From NCBI GenBank assembly GCA_947449895.1, contig CANFSO010000012.1, positions 1 through 38,035 of the forward strand: a stretch of 38,035 nucleotides of DNA, read 5' to 3'. The translations under genes and the position numbers were made by a program. Below, in pieces: positions 1-9,354 of the stretch. Origin of the DNA: Comamonadaceae bacterium (GTDB taxonomy: Bacteria > Pseudomonadota > Gammaproteobacteria > Burkholderiales > Burkholderiaceae_C). The notes below the pieces were generated by a model. The model was not told the DNA's origin and ran no database searches. It worked only from the letters and a program-made list of their open reading frames with translations. Position 1 is the first letter of the stretch. Each line of letters opens with the position of its first letter.

Positions 1-1064
1 CCACGCCAGCCGCCATCAGCAACTGCCTCGACGTTGCCGATGACACCGATGTGCAGGTCGCGATTCACAGCGACACGCTGAATGAATCCGGTTTTGTCGA
101 GAACACCATTGCCGCCACCAAAGGCCGCGCGCTCTGCGCCTTTCACACCGAAGGTGCGGGCGGCGGTCATGCGCCGGACATCATGCGCGTCGTCGGTGAG
201 GCCAACTTTTTGCCGTCGTCGACCAACCCGACCATGCCCTACACCGTCAACACGCTGGACGAGCATGTCGACATGTTGATGGTCTGCCACCACCTCGATC
301 CGTCAATTGCCGAAGACCTGGCTTTTGCTGAAAGTCGCATCCGCAAAGAAACCATCGCCGCCGAAGACATCTTGCATGACCTCGGTGCCATCAGCATGAT
401 GAGCAGCGACAGCCAAGCCATGGGCCGCGTCGGTGAAGTCATCATCCGCACCTGGCAGAACGCGCACAAGATGAAGCAGCAGCGCGGCTGGCTGGCGAAT
501 CCGCTGGCCAGCGGCAAAGGCGAAGCCGAAGAGAACTCACGCAACGACAACTTCCGCGCCAAACGCTACATCAGCAAATACACCATCAACCCGGCGATTG
601 CGCACGGCATCTCACACGAAGTCGGTTCCATCGAGCCCGGCAAATGGGCTGACTTGGTGGTCTGGCGACCGGCTTTTTTCGGTATCAAACCCTCCATCAT
701 TTTGAAGGGCGGCTTCATCGCCATGGCCGCCATGGGTGACCCCAATGCTTCGATTCCGACGCCGCAGCCGGTGCATTACCGGCCGATGTTTGGCAGCTTT
801 GGCGGCGCTATCGCAAAGGGTTCTTTGACCTTTGTGTCGCAGGCGGCGCAAGCCGCCGGCGTCAAAGAACGCTTCGGTTTGGCCAAGACTTTGAGTGCCG
901 TGAAAAACATCCGCAGCGTGCGCAAACAGAACATGGTCCACAACAACTATCTGCCGAGGATGGAGATTGACCCGCAAACTTACCTGGTGCGCGCCGACGG
1001 CCAACTGCTGACCTGCGAACCCGCGACCAGCCTGCCCATGACGCAGCGCTACTTTTTGTTTTAA
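1..1064 (+). CDS. ureC: Urease subunit alpha (UreC), 3' portion; 5' end lies outside the window
   Basis: Open frame from the window edge (frame of nt 3) to TAA at 1064; contains [54 protein letters not shown]-type region and [16 protein letters not shown], characteristic of UreC. Confidence 0.97.
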   Translation, partial: TPAAISNCLDVADDTDVQVAIHSDTLNESGFVENTIAATKGRALCAFHTEGAGGGHAPDIMRVVGEANFLPSSTNPTMPYTVNTLDEHVDMLMVCHHLDPSIAEDLAFAESRIRKETIAAEDILHDLGAISMMSSDSQAMGRVGEVIIRTWQNAHKMKQQRGWLANPLASGKGEAEENSRNDNFRAKRYISKYTINPAIAHGISHEVGSIEPGKWADLVVWRPAFFGIKPSIILKGGFIAMAAMGDPNASIPTPQPVHYRPMFGSFGGAIAKGSLTFVSQAAQAAGVKERFGLAKTLSAVKNIRSVRKQNMVHNNYLPRMEIDPQTYLVRADGQLLTCEPATSLPMTQRYFLF

Positions 1065-1711
1065 TGAACGCCATGCTTCAAGTCTCCAAAATCATCGCGC
1101 AGGGCCAAGGCCTTGCACCCGTCTTGCTCAAACGCGCGGCTACCGTCGAACTCGACTGGGACGTGCGCCAGAAAAGCCGCTTCGACACCACCGATTCACT
1201 GGGCCGGCACCTCGGCGTGTTTTTGCCACGCGGCACACTGGTGCGTGGCGGCGACGTGCTGGTGGCCGAAGACGGCTCAATGGTCAAGGCGCTGGCTGCC
1301 CCGCAAGCGGTGCTGCGCATCACCGCCTGCAGCGCCCACGGCTCGCCGTTTGACCTGACGCGCGCGGCCTACCACCTCGGCAATCGGCATGTGCCGATTG
1401 AACTAAAACCCGACCACCTGAAAATCGAACCCGACCACGTGCTGGCCGACCTGCTGCGCGCCATGCACCTCATCGTCAACGAGGTTGAGGAAGCTTTTGA
1501 ACCCGAAGGTGGCGCTTACAGCGCAGCCACGCATGCCCACAGCCATGCCGTTACAGCAGCGCAAACGCCAGCACCGGCGCCGCATGTGCACGGCCCTGAC
1601 TGCCAGCACGACCATGGTCACGATCACGGTCATTCACACGCTGCACCCGCAGCGACCGCCGTGCCGATCCAGTTTCATTCGCAGCGTCCGCCCAAACCGA
1701 CGACGACCTGA
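1064..1711 (+). CDS. ureE: Urease accessory protein UreE with His-rich C-terminal tail
   Basis: Overlaps the ureC stop (TAATG); UreE-like N-terminal domain ([39 protein letters not shown]) and [11 protein letters not shown] tail. Confidence 0.95.
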   Translation: MNAMLQVSKIIAQGQGLAPVLLKRAATVELDWDVRQKSRFDTTDSLGRHLGVFLPRGTLVRGGDVLVAEDGSMVKALAAPQAVLRITACSAHGSPFDLTRAAYHLGNRHVPIELKPDHLKIEPDHVLADLLRAMHLIVNEVEEAFEPEGGAYSAATHAHSHAVTAAQTPAPAPHVHGPDCQHDHGHDHGHSHAAPAATAVPIQFHSQRPPKPTTT

Positions 1712-1728
1712 GCCCCGCAGCCACCCCC

Positions 1729-2457
1729 ATGTCCAGCGAGATCAGTGCAGTCAGCGATTCCAGTGAGCAAAATAAAGCCCTGTCAGCGGCCAGCCTGATC
1801 CAGCTCATCTGGCTGGCATCGCCGGCGCTCCCCGTGGGTGGATTTTCATATTCGGAAGGGCTCGAAGCTGCGGTTGAGTGGGGCAACATCAGCACCGAAG
1901 CCAGCGCGTCGGACTGGCTCAGTGCGCAACTGCAACTGAGCTTGGCACGCGGTGACTTGCCGGTGATTGCCGGCGCTACCGCTGCTTGGCGCAGTGGCGA
2001 CTTCACGCGGGTGCGCGCCCTCAACGACTGGATTTTGCAAACCCGCGAAACCAGCGAGATGCGCTTGCAAACCGAGCAAATGGGCAAGTCGCTGCTGGAA
2101 TGGTTGCGCAACCACGACGGCGTCAACGCCGAGCACATTGCAGTCTGCGCGACACTGCCGCCCACCTACCCCGTGGCCTTTGCGCTGGCTGCCTCGCCCA
2201 CGGCAGCCAGTCTGCGCGATTGCCTGTTGGCCTTCGCCTTTGGCTGGGCAGAAAACATGATGCAAGCGGCGCTCAAATCTGTCCCACTCGGGCAAAGCGC
2301 GGGGCAACGTTTACTGGCCCGCTTGAGCCGAGAAATTCCATCCGCCGTTGAGGCTGCGCTGGTCATGGCCGATGAAGACCGACAAGCGTTTTCACCCATG
2401 CTGGCTATTTTGTCGGCGCGCCACGAAACCCAATACTCACGGCTATTTCGTTCCTAG
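1729..2457 (+). CDS. ureF: Urease accessory protein UreF
   Basis: [27 protein letters not shown] is a classic UreF N-terminus; operon position between ureE and ureG. Confidence 0.95.
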   Translation: MSSEISAVSDSSEQNKALSAASLIQLIWLASPALPVGGFSYSEGLEAAVEWGNISTEASASDWLSAQLQLSLARGDLPVIAGATAAWRSGDFTRVRALNDWILQTRETSEMRLQTEQMGKSLLEWLRNHDGVNAEHIAVCATLPPTYPVAFALAASPTAASLRDCLLAFAFGWAENMMQAALKSVPLGQSAGQRLLARLSREIPSAVEAALVMADEDRQAFSPMLAILSARHETQYSRLFRS

Positions 2458-2492
2458 ATTTTCTGATCTTCACTGTCCGTTTTAAGTACATC

Positions 2493-3158
2493 ATGACCCT
2501 GCACCACATCCCGAACCGCACCAAAAAACTGCCACCCTTGCGCGTCGGCATCGGTGGACCAGTCGGCTCCGGAAAAACTACGTTGCTAGAGATGTTGTGC
2601 AAGGCCATGAAGGCTCAATACGACTTGGTCGCCATCACCAACGACATCTACACGAAAGAAGATCAGCGCCTGCTGACCGTCAGCGGTGCGCTCGACGCCG
2701 AACGCATCATGGGCGTCGAAACCGGTGGTTGCCCGCACACCGCTATTCGCGAAGACGCGTCTATCAACCTTGAAGCCATTGACCGCATGCTGGTGGATTT
2801 TCCGAACGCCGATGTGGTGTTTATTGAATCCGGCGGCGACAACCTGGCCGCCACCTTCAGCCCCGAACTCAGCGACCTGACGATTTACGTGATTGACGTT
2901 GCTGCCGGTGAAAAAATCCCGCGCAAAGGTGGTCCAGGCATCACCAAGAGCGACCTCTTCGTCATCAACAAAACAGACCTCGCACCTTACGTGGGCGCTG
3001 ACTTGGGCGTCATGGAAACCGACACGATACGCATGCGCACCAACGCCAAAGGCCTCAAGCCCTTCGTCATGACCAACCTCAAAACCTTGACGGGACTGTC
3101 ACAAATTGTCGAGTTCATTGAGACCCGGGGCATGCTTAAAGCCGTTGAGCTCCATTAA
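2493..3158 (+). CDS. ureG: Urease accessory GTPase UreG
   Basis: P-loop [54 protein letters not shown]. Confidence 0.97.
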   Translation: MTLHHIPNRTKKLPPLRVGIGGPVGSGKTTLLEMLCKAMKAQYDLVAITNDIYTKEDQRLLTVSGALDAERIMGVETGGCPHTAIREDASINLEAIDRMLVDFPNADVVFIESGGDNLAATFSPELSDLTIYVIDVAAGEKIPRKGGPGITKSDLFVINKTDLAPYVGADLGVMETDTIRMRTNAKGLKPFVMTNLKTLTGLSQIVEFIETRGMLKAVELH

Positions 3159-3224
3159 CAAGCGCTCACAATCTAAGCCTCAAAATAAACGCCTCTAAGG
3201 CAAATTCCCGGCCATGATTCGAAG

Positions 3225-4076
3225 ATGGATCAACGTGCACTCGCCCCGACTCGGGAGCGCTCAAGCATCAAGCTTGACGACGTCCCGTCTACCCTGCTGA
3301 TACCTCTGGCTGCGCGGGCATTTGGCGACGCCATGTTTCCTACATTCGCCGTGAACGACGCCTATGCAGCACCCGCGTTGCGCAAGATGAATGTCGATGT
3401 CAGCCCTTATCTACGCGACAAGCCAAGCGTCTTCGGCGTACTGTCACGCACGCAAGTTTTCCGGCAATTGGCGCTTGATTTTTTTGAACGCTACCCGCAC
3501 GCCATCGGCGTCAACCTGGGCTGCGGGATGACCCACTATTTTCAATGGCTTGACAACCACGCCAACCATTGGCTGGACGCCGATGTAGCGCAAGTGATGC
3601 AACTGCGAAAACGACTGCTGCCAGCGGCCAATAAACGACGACTAAACGCTGTGGTCGACTTGAGGATACCGGGCTGGTGGCAGCGCCTCGGCTTGCCTGA
3701 TCGCAACAGCGATGTGCCGGTGCTGGTGATCTGCGAAGGCGTGCTCATGTACCTAGAGGCGCATGAGGTTGAACACGTGCTGCAGGAGTTTGGCCAAAAC
3801 GCACCGGCCGGCTCAGAAATGCTGTTAGACACACTCAGCTGGCTGGCCATTGGTTGCGCGGCCATGCACCAGTCGGTCTGCCACACCCACGCCGAATTCA
3901 AATGGGGCTCCAAACACATACGCGACTTCACGGCACCTCATCCACGGTTGTCACTCCGATCAGAGCATTCTGTCATGCAGGCTTATGACGGCAGCATGGC
4001 ATTGGCCTGCGCCAGCTTCAGGGCACTGTGGGGCGTGCCGCTCTACGGCATCATGCGGCTCAGCGTGGCGGGCTGA
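3225..4076 (+). CDS. Class I SAM-dependent methyltransferase, LCM/COG3315-like
   Basis: NLGCGMTHYFQWLDN (SAM-binding GxGxx-like), LDADVAQVMQLRKRLLP, VLVICEGVLMYLE motif typical of the LCM/Tcm family. Confidence 0.8.
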   Translation: MDQRALAPTRERSSIKLDDVPSTLLIPLAARAFGDAMFPTFAVNDAYAAPALRKMNVDVSPYLRDKPSVFGVLSRTQVFRQLALDFFERYPHAIGVNLGCGMTHYFQWLDNHANHWLDADVAQVMQLRKRLLPAANKRRLNAVVDLRIPGWWQRLGLPDRNSDVPVLVICEGVLMYLEAHEVEHVLQEFGQNAPAGSEMLLDTLSWLAIGCAAMHQSVCHTHAEFKWGSKHIRDFTAPHPRLSLRSEHSVMQAYDGSMALACASFRALWGVPLYGIMRLSVAG

Positions 4077-4109
4077 TCGCCGCAAAACTCAGGTTAAACT
4101 AGCTTGCTT

Positions 4110-4199
4110 GGAAGCGTGGCAGAGCGGTTGAATGCAGCAGTCTTGAAAACTGCCGAGGATGTGAGTCCTCCGTGAGTTCGAATCTCACCGCTTCCACCA
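4110..4199 (+). tRNA. tRNA-Ser(UGA), CCA encoded
   Basis: GGAAGCG acceptor pairs with CGCTTCC before CCA; anticodon loop CTTGAAA gives TGA; long variable arm; GTTCGAATC T-loop. Confidence 0.95.
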
Positions 4200-4206
4200 G
4201 AGATGT

Positions 4207-4243
4207 AAAACCCTTATAAGTCATTGATTTATAAGGGTTTTTT
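4207..4243 (+). terminator. Intrinsic terminator downstream of tRNA-Ser
   Basis: AAACCCTTATAA (4208-4219) / TTATAAGGGTTT (4229-4240) perfect 12-bp stem followed by T-run. Confidence 0.9.
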
Positions 4244-4382
4244 ACTTTCTGGATTTTGGAATTCAGAACTTGCATCCACCGCCCACTCAGTGCTGCCACT
4301 GAACAACACAAGTCCATTCCTCATCGCATAGTGGAGACTTGGGGCTCAACCAGCGGCCGCAGTTTATGCCGAGTATGGAGAC

Positions 4383-5366
4383 ATGATGAAACGAAGACAC
4401 TTCAATCAAGCAGCATTGGCCGCATTGGCATCCGGCTTTGGACTCAAAAGTGTGCAAGCCCAAAGCAACTACCCTGGCAAACTGATCACATTAGTGGTGG
4501 CGTATTCCAGCGGTGGCAGCACTGACCAGCGCGCCCGACAAATTGGACGATTCTTCAGCGACACGCTCGGTCAGCCAGTTGTCATTGACAACCGACCCGG
4601 GGCGGCCGGCAACATCGGTACGGAATTCATGGCCCGGGCCAAACCAGACGGTTACACGATTGGCATGGGTAACCTCGCGCCGCTTGCAGTCAACCCATGG
4701 CTGTTCAAAAAGATGGGGTTCGACCCGGCAAAGGATTTGACCAAGATCGCACTGATTGAACGCGGTCCGTTGATACTGGTGGTGCCACTCGGTTCGCCCT
4801 TCAAGTCTGTCGCCGATGTCGTGACTGCATCGAAGGTCAAGCAAGGCGGACTGTCTTACGGATCGAGTGGTGCCGGGAGTGCCCATCACCTTTGCGGTGA
4901 GATGTTCAAAGCGGGCAGTGGAGGCAACATGACCCACATACCCTACAGAAGCGGTGCCGCAGCCATGACGGACCTGTTTGGCGGGCACCTCGACTTTATG
5001 TTTGAGCCGATGTACTCAGCACTGCCCTCGACGCAAGCAGGCAAACTGCGAGCGCTGGCCATCACAAGTGTTTCGCGATCACCGCTGGTATCTGAAATTA
5101 TCACCATGGAAGAGGCTGGGTTCCCAGGCTTTCACATGGAAAACTGGCAAGGACTGATAGGCCCCGCCGATATGCCGGAGGCCATCGTGCGACTTCTGAA
5201 CGCGACCGTGAACAAGGCACTTGCTGATCCAGCCATCAAAGCTCAAATGCTTGCGCAAGGAAACGAAATCGGCGGGGGAACTCCTGAGCAATTCGCTGCA
5301 TTGGTAAAAACTGAGAGCGAACGTTGGGGCAAGATCGTGCGTGCCAACGGTATCGTGCAGGAATGA
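4383..5366 (+). CDS. Bug/TctC-family tripartite tricarboxylate transporter substrate-binding protein
   Basis: Twin-Arg-like signal (MKRRHFNQAALAALASGFGLKSVQAQ), YPGKLITLVVAYSSGGSTD, IDNRPGAAGNIGTEFMARAKPDGYT, HIPYRSGAAAMTDLFGG. Confidence 0.93.
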   Translation: MMKRRHFNQAALAALASGFGLKSVQAQSNYPGKLITLVVAYSSGGSTDQRARQIGRFFSDTLGQPVVIDNRPGAAGNIGTEFMARAKPDGYTIGMGNLAPLAVNPWLFKKMGFDPAKDLTKIALIERGPLILVVPLGSPFKSVADVVTASKVKQGGLSYGSSGAGSAHHLCGEMFKAGSGGNMTHIPYRSGAAAMTDLFGGHLDFMFEPMYSALPSTQAGKLRALAITSVSRSPLVSEIITMEEAGFPGFHMENWQGLIGPADMPEAIVRLLNATVNKALADPAIKAQMLAQGNEIGGGTPEQFAALVKTESERWGKIVRANGIVQE

Positions 5367-5385
5367 GATCGGAGAAAAATTGACC

Positions 5386-6387
5386 ATGAAAGCTATCACC
5401 ATCGACCGTTATGGCGGACCGGAAGTTTTGCAACGACGTGATATTGAAATACCTGAGCCTGCGGTCAACGAAGTATTGGTGCGGGTTGCATGCGCGGGTA
5501 TCAACTTCATGGATATCCACACTCGTCAGGGCAAGTATGCGTCGTCAAAATCATATCCGGTTCGGCTGCCTTGCACTCTGGGTATGGAGGGCTCGGGTAC
5601 GGTTGTGAAGGTGGGCCGAGACGTTACGCGCCTGCGCTCCGGCGACCGAGTGGCTTGGTGTATTTCATGGGGCAGTTATGCAGAATATGCGTGTGTGCCT
5701 GAAGCCTTGATTGCCAAGTTGCCTGAAGCCATTGACTTTGATGTCGCTGCGGCCAGCTTGTTTCAAGGTAGCACCGCACACTACCTCGTGCATGATGTTG
5801 CAGGTCTCGCGCCGGGGAGCACGTGCCTTGTGCATGCTGCATCAGGCAGCATTGGACAAATCCTGATTCAACTTGCCAAGCGCTTGGGAGCCATTGTCTT
5901 TGCCACGGCAAGTACGGCTGAAAAATGCGAGGTCGCGCGTCGACTCGGCGCAGACCACGCGATGCTGTATGAAAACGGGCGGTTTGCAGAGGCGATTAGA
6001 GAGGCGACTGGTGGGCGCGGCGTCGATGTTGTCTTCGACTCGCTAGGTCGATCGACCCTGCGCGACAGCTTTCGTGCTGCACGCGTGCGCGGGCTCGTGG
6101 TGAACTACGGCAATGTTTCAGGTTCCGTGACCGATCTGGATCCCCTTGAACTGGGTGAGGCCGGCTCGCTTTTCCTCACCCGCCCACGGCTTGCCGATCA
6201 TCTTGCGGATGCTGAAACTGTTCAGCGCAGGGCTGAAGATGTATTTTCTGCCCTGACCGAAGCCACGTTACAGATTCCTATCGTTGCACGCTACACGCTT
6301 GAAAATATCGAAAAAGCACACGCGATGATTGAACATCGCGAGCAAATTGGAAAGGCTATTCTGTGCCTAGAAAAACCCCCGAGCTAG
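5386..6387 (+). CDS. NADPH:quinone oxidoreductase-like MDR-family protein
   Basis: MKAITIDRYGGPEVLQ start at 5386; RVACAGINFMDIHTRQGKY; LVHAASGSIGQILIQLAKRLGA. Confidence 0.9.
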   Translation: MKAITIDRYGGPEVLQRRDIEIPEPAVNEVLVRVACAGINFMDIHTRQGKYASSKSYPVRLPCTLGMEGSGTVVKVGRDVTRLRSGDRVAWCISWGSYAEYACVPEALIAKLPEAIDFDVAAASLFQGSTAHYLVHDVAGLAPGSTCLVHAASGSIGQILIQLAKRLGAIVFATASTAEKCEVARRLGADHAMLYENGRFAEAIREATGGRGVDVVFDSLGRSTLRDSFRAARVRGLVVNYGNVSGSVTDLDPLELGEAGSLFLTRPRLADHLADAETVQRRAEDVFSALTEATLQIPIVARYTLENIEKAHAMIEHREQIGKAILCLEKPPS

Positions 6388-6458
6388 CTGAAACTAGCGC
6401 AAAGTTTCGGCCGACCCGTCCGAGGGGGTGACCCACTTTGCGATGACGGTCAACTCGC

Positions 6459-7424
6459 TTATTCGGCAACGATCCCTGCCGCCTTGACCATGGCAGCAGT
6501 CGCATCAGACTCTTTTTTGATCGTGTCACGAAGTTGCGCAGCATCACCGGCGACGACTGACAGACCCTTGGAGGTGACCTGCTGCTCCACGAACTGCGCG
6601 TCGGACATCGCCCATTGCACAGCTGCGCGAATTTCGTTCACCACTTCTGCCGGTGTGCCGGCAGGCGCGAACAGGGCATACCAGATAGACACCTTGGCGT
6701 AAGGGAAGCCCTGCTCCGTGGTCGTTGACACATTGGGATATTGCTTCATGCGCGCGTCACCGGCAACCGCCAGTGGCTTGACCCGCCCCGACTGTACAAA
6801 GGGAGCGACCACCGCCACGCTACCCATCCCCAGCTGAACGTCGCCGGCCGCTAGCGCGGTGAGGTTGGGCGTGATGCCGTTGTAGGGAATGTGCGTGAGG
6901 TCTATGTTTTCGCGGTCCTTGATCACGGAAAACAGCAGGTGTGGCTGGCTGCCGTTGCCGAACGATCCGTAGTTGATCGTGTTGGGTTTGCTGCGCGCCA
7001 ATGCGACTGCTTCCTTGAGCGTGTTGGCGCTCAAGCCGACGTTAGCCACGATCAACTGATCAGCCTTGATCATCATGGTGATGGGATCAAAAGCGGTATC
7101 GATGTCATACGGCAGCTTCTTGTAAAGGAAGCGGTTGCCCACCATGGTCTGGTTGACCGTGGCCAGCAATGTATAGCCGTCTGCAGGTGCGCGCGCCACC
7201 AGCGACGAGCCGATCAGCGACCCGGCACCCGGCTTGTTATCGACCACAATGGGTTTGCCCCAGCGGGCCGCCAGCTTGATGCTCAAAGCGCGCGTGAGCA
7301 CGTCGATGCCACCGCCTGGCGCAAAGGGCACGATGATGGTGATTGGCTTGGCTGGGTAGGGCTGAGCCTGAGCCAGGCTCCAAGTGCACGCGGCAATGGC
7401 TGCCGCAACGATCAGTTTGAACAT
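6459..7424 (-). CDS. Bug/TctC-family substrate-binding protein
   Basis: Signal peptide ending ...SLAQAQPYPAKPITIIVPFAPGGGIDV; VVDNKPGAGSLIGSSLVARAPADGYTLL; LTHIPYNG. Confidence 0.93.
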   Translation of the reverse strand: MFKLIVAAAIAACTWSLAQAQPYPAKPITIIVPFAPGGGIDVLTRALSIKLAARWGKPIVVDNKPGAGSLIGSSLVARAPADGYTLLATVNQTMVGNRFLYKKLPYDIDTAFDPITMMIKADQLIVANVGLSANTLKEAVALARSKPNTINYGSFGNGSQPHLLFSVIKDRENIDLTHIPYNGITPNLTALAAGDVQLGMGSVAVVAPFVQSGRVKPLAVAGDARMKQYPNVSTTTEQGFPYAKVSIWYALFAPAGTPAEVVNEIRAAVQWAMSDAQFVEQQVTSKGLSVVAGDAAQLRDTIKKESDATAAMVKAAGIVAE

Positions 7425-7492
7425 GTGTTCTCCATTTGCTTGTTACACGTAGTCATCGCCATCGAACAGGCGAGCCATTTCCACTGGTTTTT

Positions 7493-8380
7493 TCAGTAGG
7501 GACGCGGCGAGCGCTGTTCACACTCGCGCACCGGGAGCGTCATGCTGCCGACCGATTCAATCTCGATTTTCACCACATCGCCGGGTTTGAACGGCCCCAC
7601 ACCTTCGGGTGTTCCGGACGCGATCACATCGCCAGGCGAGATCTCTAAAACGGATGAGATCAGTTCGATCAACTCAGCGACGTCCACGATCATGTCTTTG
7701 GTGTTGGCCTGCTGCTTGAGTTCGCCATTGACCCACAGCCGGTTTTGTAGCGCGCCTGGATTGGGCACCTCGTCGGCGGTGACAATGTAAGGGCCGACCG
7801 GCGTGAAAGACTCGAAGGATTTGCGCATGGAGCGCTCTTCCTCGCCCACGCCCGGTTCGATGCGCATGGTCGCATCGATCAGGCAGGAGTAGCCGAAAAC
7901 GTGGTCCATCGCCTGGGCGCGCGGGATGTTGCGGCCAGCGCGGCCGACGATCACGGCCAGTTCGCTTTCATGGTCGAAGCGGCGTGATGATCCTTTGGGG
8001 ATCAGGATGGCGCCACCGGCACCCACCATCGATCCCGGCGCCATCAGAAAAAATCCTTGCTCGCGCGCCGTGCGGCCGGCTTTGGTCACGGCTCGATCGC
8101 CCAGTTCACCAATATGTTTTTGGTAGTTGGCAGGTGCCGCGAACACATGGCCAGCGCCCGGGTTGGGCGGCAGTAGCGTGACGCTGGCGATTGCAACTGC
8201 CGCTGCACTCTTCTTCGCTTGCTCGAGCTTGCCCTTCATTTCGTCCCAATGGGCGATCATCCAGTTGATGCGTTGCTTGGGCAGGTCCTGCAGCAGCGCT
8301 GGAAATGCCGATGTCACATCAAACAGCTGCTCGCCGTCGACGATGCCGACGCGGTAATCGTTGAAAACTGCGATCTTCAT
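7493..8380 (-). CDS. Fumarylacetoacetate hydrolase (FAH) family protein, candidate maleyl/fumarylpyruvate hydrolase
   Basis: MKIAVFNDYRVGIVDG start at 8380; NYQKHIGE, FDHESELAVIVGRAGRNI, GVGEEERSMRKSFESFTPVGPYIVTADEVPNP, SGTPEGVGPFKPGDVV. The longer listed ORF includes an unlikely N-terminal extension. Confidence 0.9.
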   Translation of the reverse strand: MKIAVFNDYRVGIVDGEQLFDVTSAFPALLQDLPKQRINWMIAHWDEMKGKLEQAKKSAAAVAIASVTLLPPNPGAGHVFAAPANYQKHIGELGDRAVTKAGRTAREQGFFLMAPGSMVGAGGAILIPKGSSRRFDHESELAVIVGRAGRNIPRAQAMDHVFGYSCLIDATMRIEPGVGEEERSMRKSFESFTPVGPYIVTADEVPNPGALQNRLWVNGELKQQANTKDMIVDVAELIELISSVLEISPGDVIASGTPEGVGPFKPGDVVKIEIESVGSMTLPVRECEQRSPRPY

Positions 8381-9354
8381 TTTGTGTTCCCGTTGGGTTG
8401 ATTTTCTGAGCGCACCCAATTGAGTCGACTCAAAAGTGGAGCATCCGACACCTGCAGCAGCACCGCATCGGACGCGGCGTTGTGCGTGTGCGCATACCAA
8501 CTGGGCAGGGTCATCATGTCCCCGGGCCCCCAGTCGAATTCTTGGCCATCCAGCGAGGAAGTGCCATGTCCGTCGATCACCGTGAAGATTCGGTTGACCG
8601 TGTCGCGGGGGCACTGCCAGCGCGCACCGGCTTCCAAGCAGACAACGGTGCGGTCGAAGGTGGCTAGGGTGGCTGGCCCCAACAGCAGCGTGCGCACACC
8701 CTTGGCGACCTCGGGTGCGGCGCGCAGGCGCGGCAGGTAGTCCGTGTACGCGAAGCGCATCGGGGAGTTTGCATCGACTGTGACGGAGCGTTCCAGCGTG
8801 TCGGGGTGCATTTCGAAGAACATCGGTCCTAGATGCTGCACCAGTGGCGCGTCGAGAACATCAACCCAATATGCGTCTTGGTTGCTTTCATTGGTGTGTC
8901 CATGAAAGCACCAGTTGGGTGTGAGCAGCACGTCGCCGTGCAGCATCGGCACCTTGATGCCGTCGACGATGGTGAAGGTGTTCTCGCCTGCTTCCAGCAC
9001 CACCCGCATCGCATTGGGTGTGTGGCGGTGGCTGCGCGCAGTCTCCCCGGCCTTGACCATCTGGTAGGCCCCCACCAGTGTGCGCACGGTGGCGTAGTCG
9101 TTGCCGGGCACTGGGTTGGCCATGATGAGGTTGCGCCGCTCAGCCCATTCGGTGCCGACCAGGCGGCCCGCGGTGTGCAGCGCGTCATGCGCGTCGCGGT
9201 AGCGCCAACGAAACGGTACGAAAGTTTGTTTGGGCTGGGGGTACAGCGAAGGCGTGGGCTTGGCCCAGCCGTTGCGCATCTGCACCTGCTCGAGCAGGCC
9301 GTAAAGCTCGGGCAGGTCTTGCGCCGAATCGAAAGGAATGCGGGAGGCGTTCAT
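8377..9354 (-). CDS. Gentisate 1,2-dioxygenase-like bicupin dioxygenase
   Basis: ARSHRHTPNAMRVVLEAG...TIVDG, HGDVLLTPNWCFHGHTNE, YWVDVLDAPLVQHLGPMFFE, second cupin FDWGPGDMMTLPSWYAHTHNA. Confidence 0.85.
   Translation of the reverse strand: MNASRIPFDSAQDLPELYGLLEQVQMRNGWAKPTPSLYPQPKQTFVPFRWRYRDAHDALHTAGRLVGTEWAERRNLIMANPVPGNDYATVRTLVGAYQMVKAGETARSHRHTPNAMRVVLEAGENTFTIVDGIKVPMLHGDVLLTPNWCFHGHTNESNQDAYWVDVLDAPLVQHLGPMFFEMHPDTLERSVTVDANSPMRFAYTDYLPRLRAAPEVAKGVRTLLLGPATLATFDRTVVCLEAGARWQCPRDTVNRIFTVIDGHGTSSLDGQEFDWGPGDMMTLPSWYAHTHNAASDAVLLQVSDAPLLSRLNWVRSENQPNGNTK

Noticed and set aside
1551-2165. 204-aa minus-strand ORF across ureE/ureF
   Set aside because: Overlaps two well-supported urease genes; no motif.
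4110-4199. Active genomic-island attachment site at tRNA-Ser
   Set aside because: No integrase gene and no duplicated tRNA 3' end noticed in the window; kept only as a low-interest boundary note.
6891-7499. 202-aa plus-strand ORF antisense to a bug gene
   Set aside because: Shadow ORF; low-plausibility composition and no domain signature.
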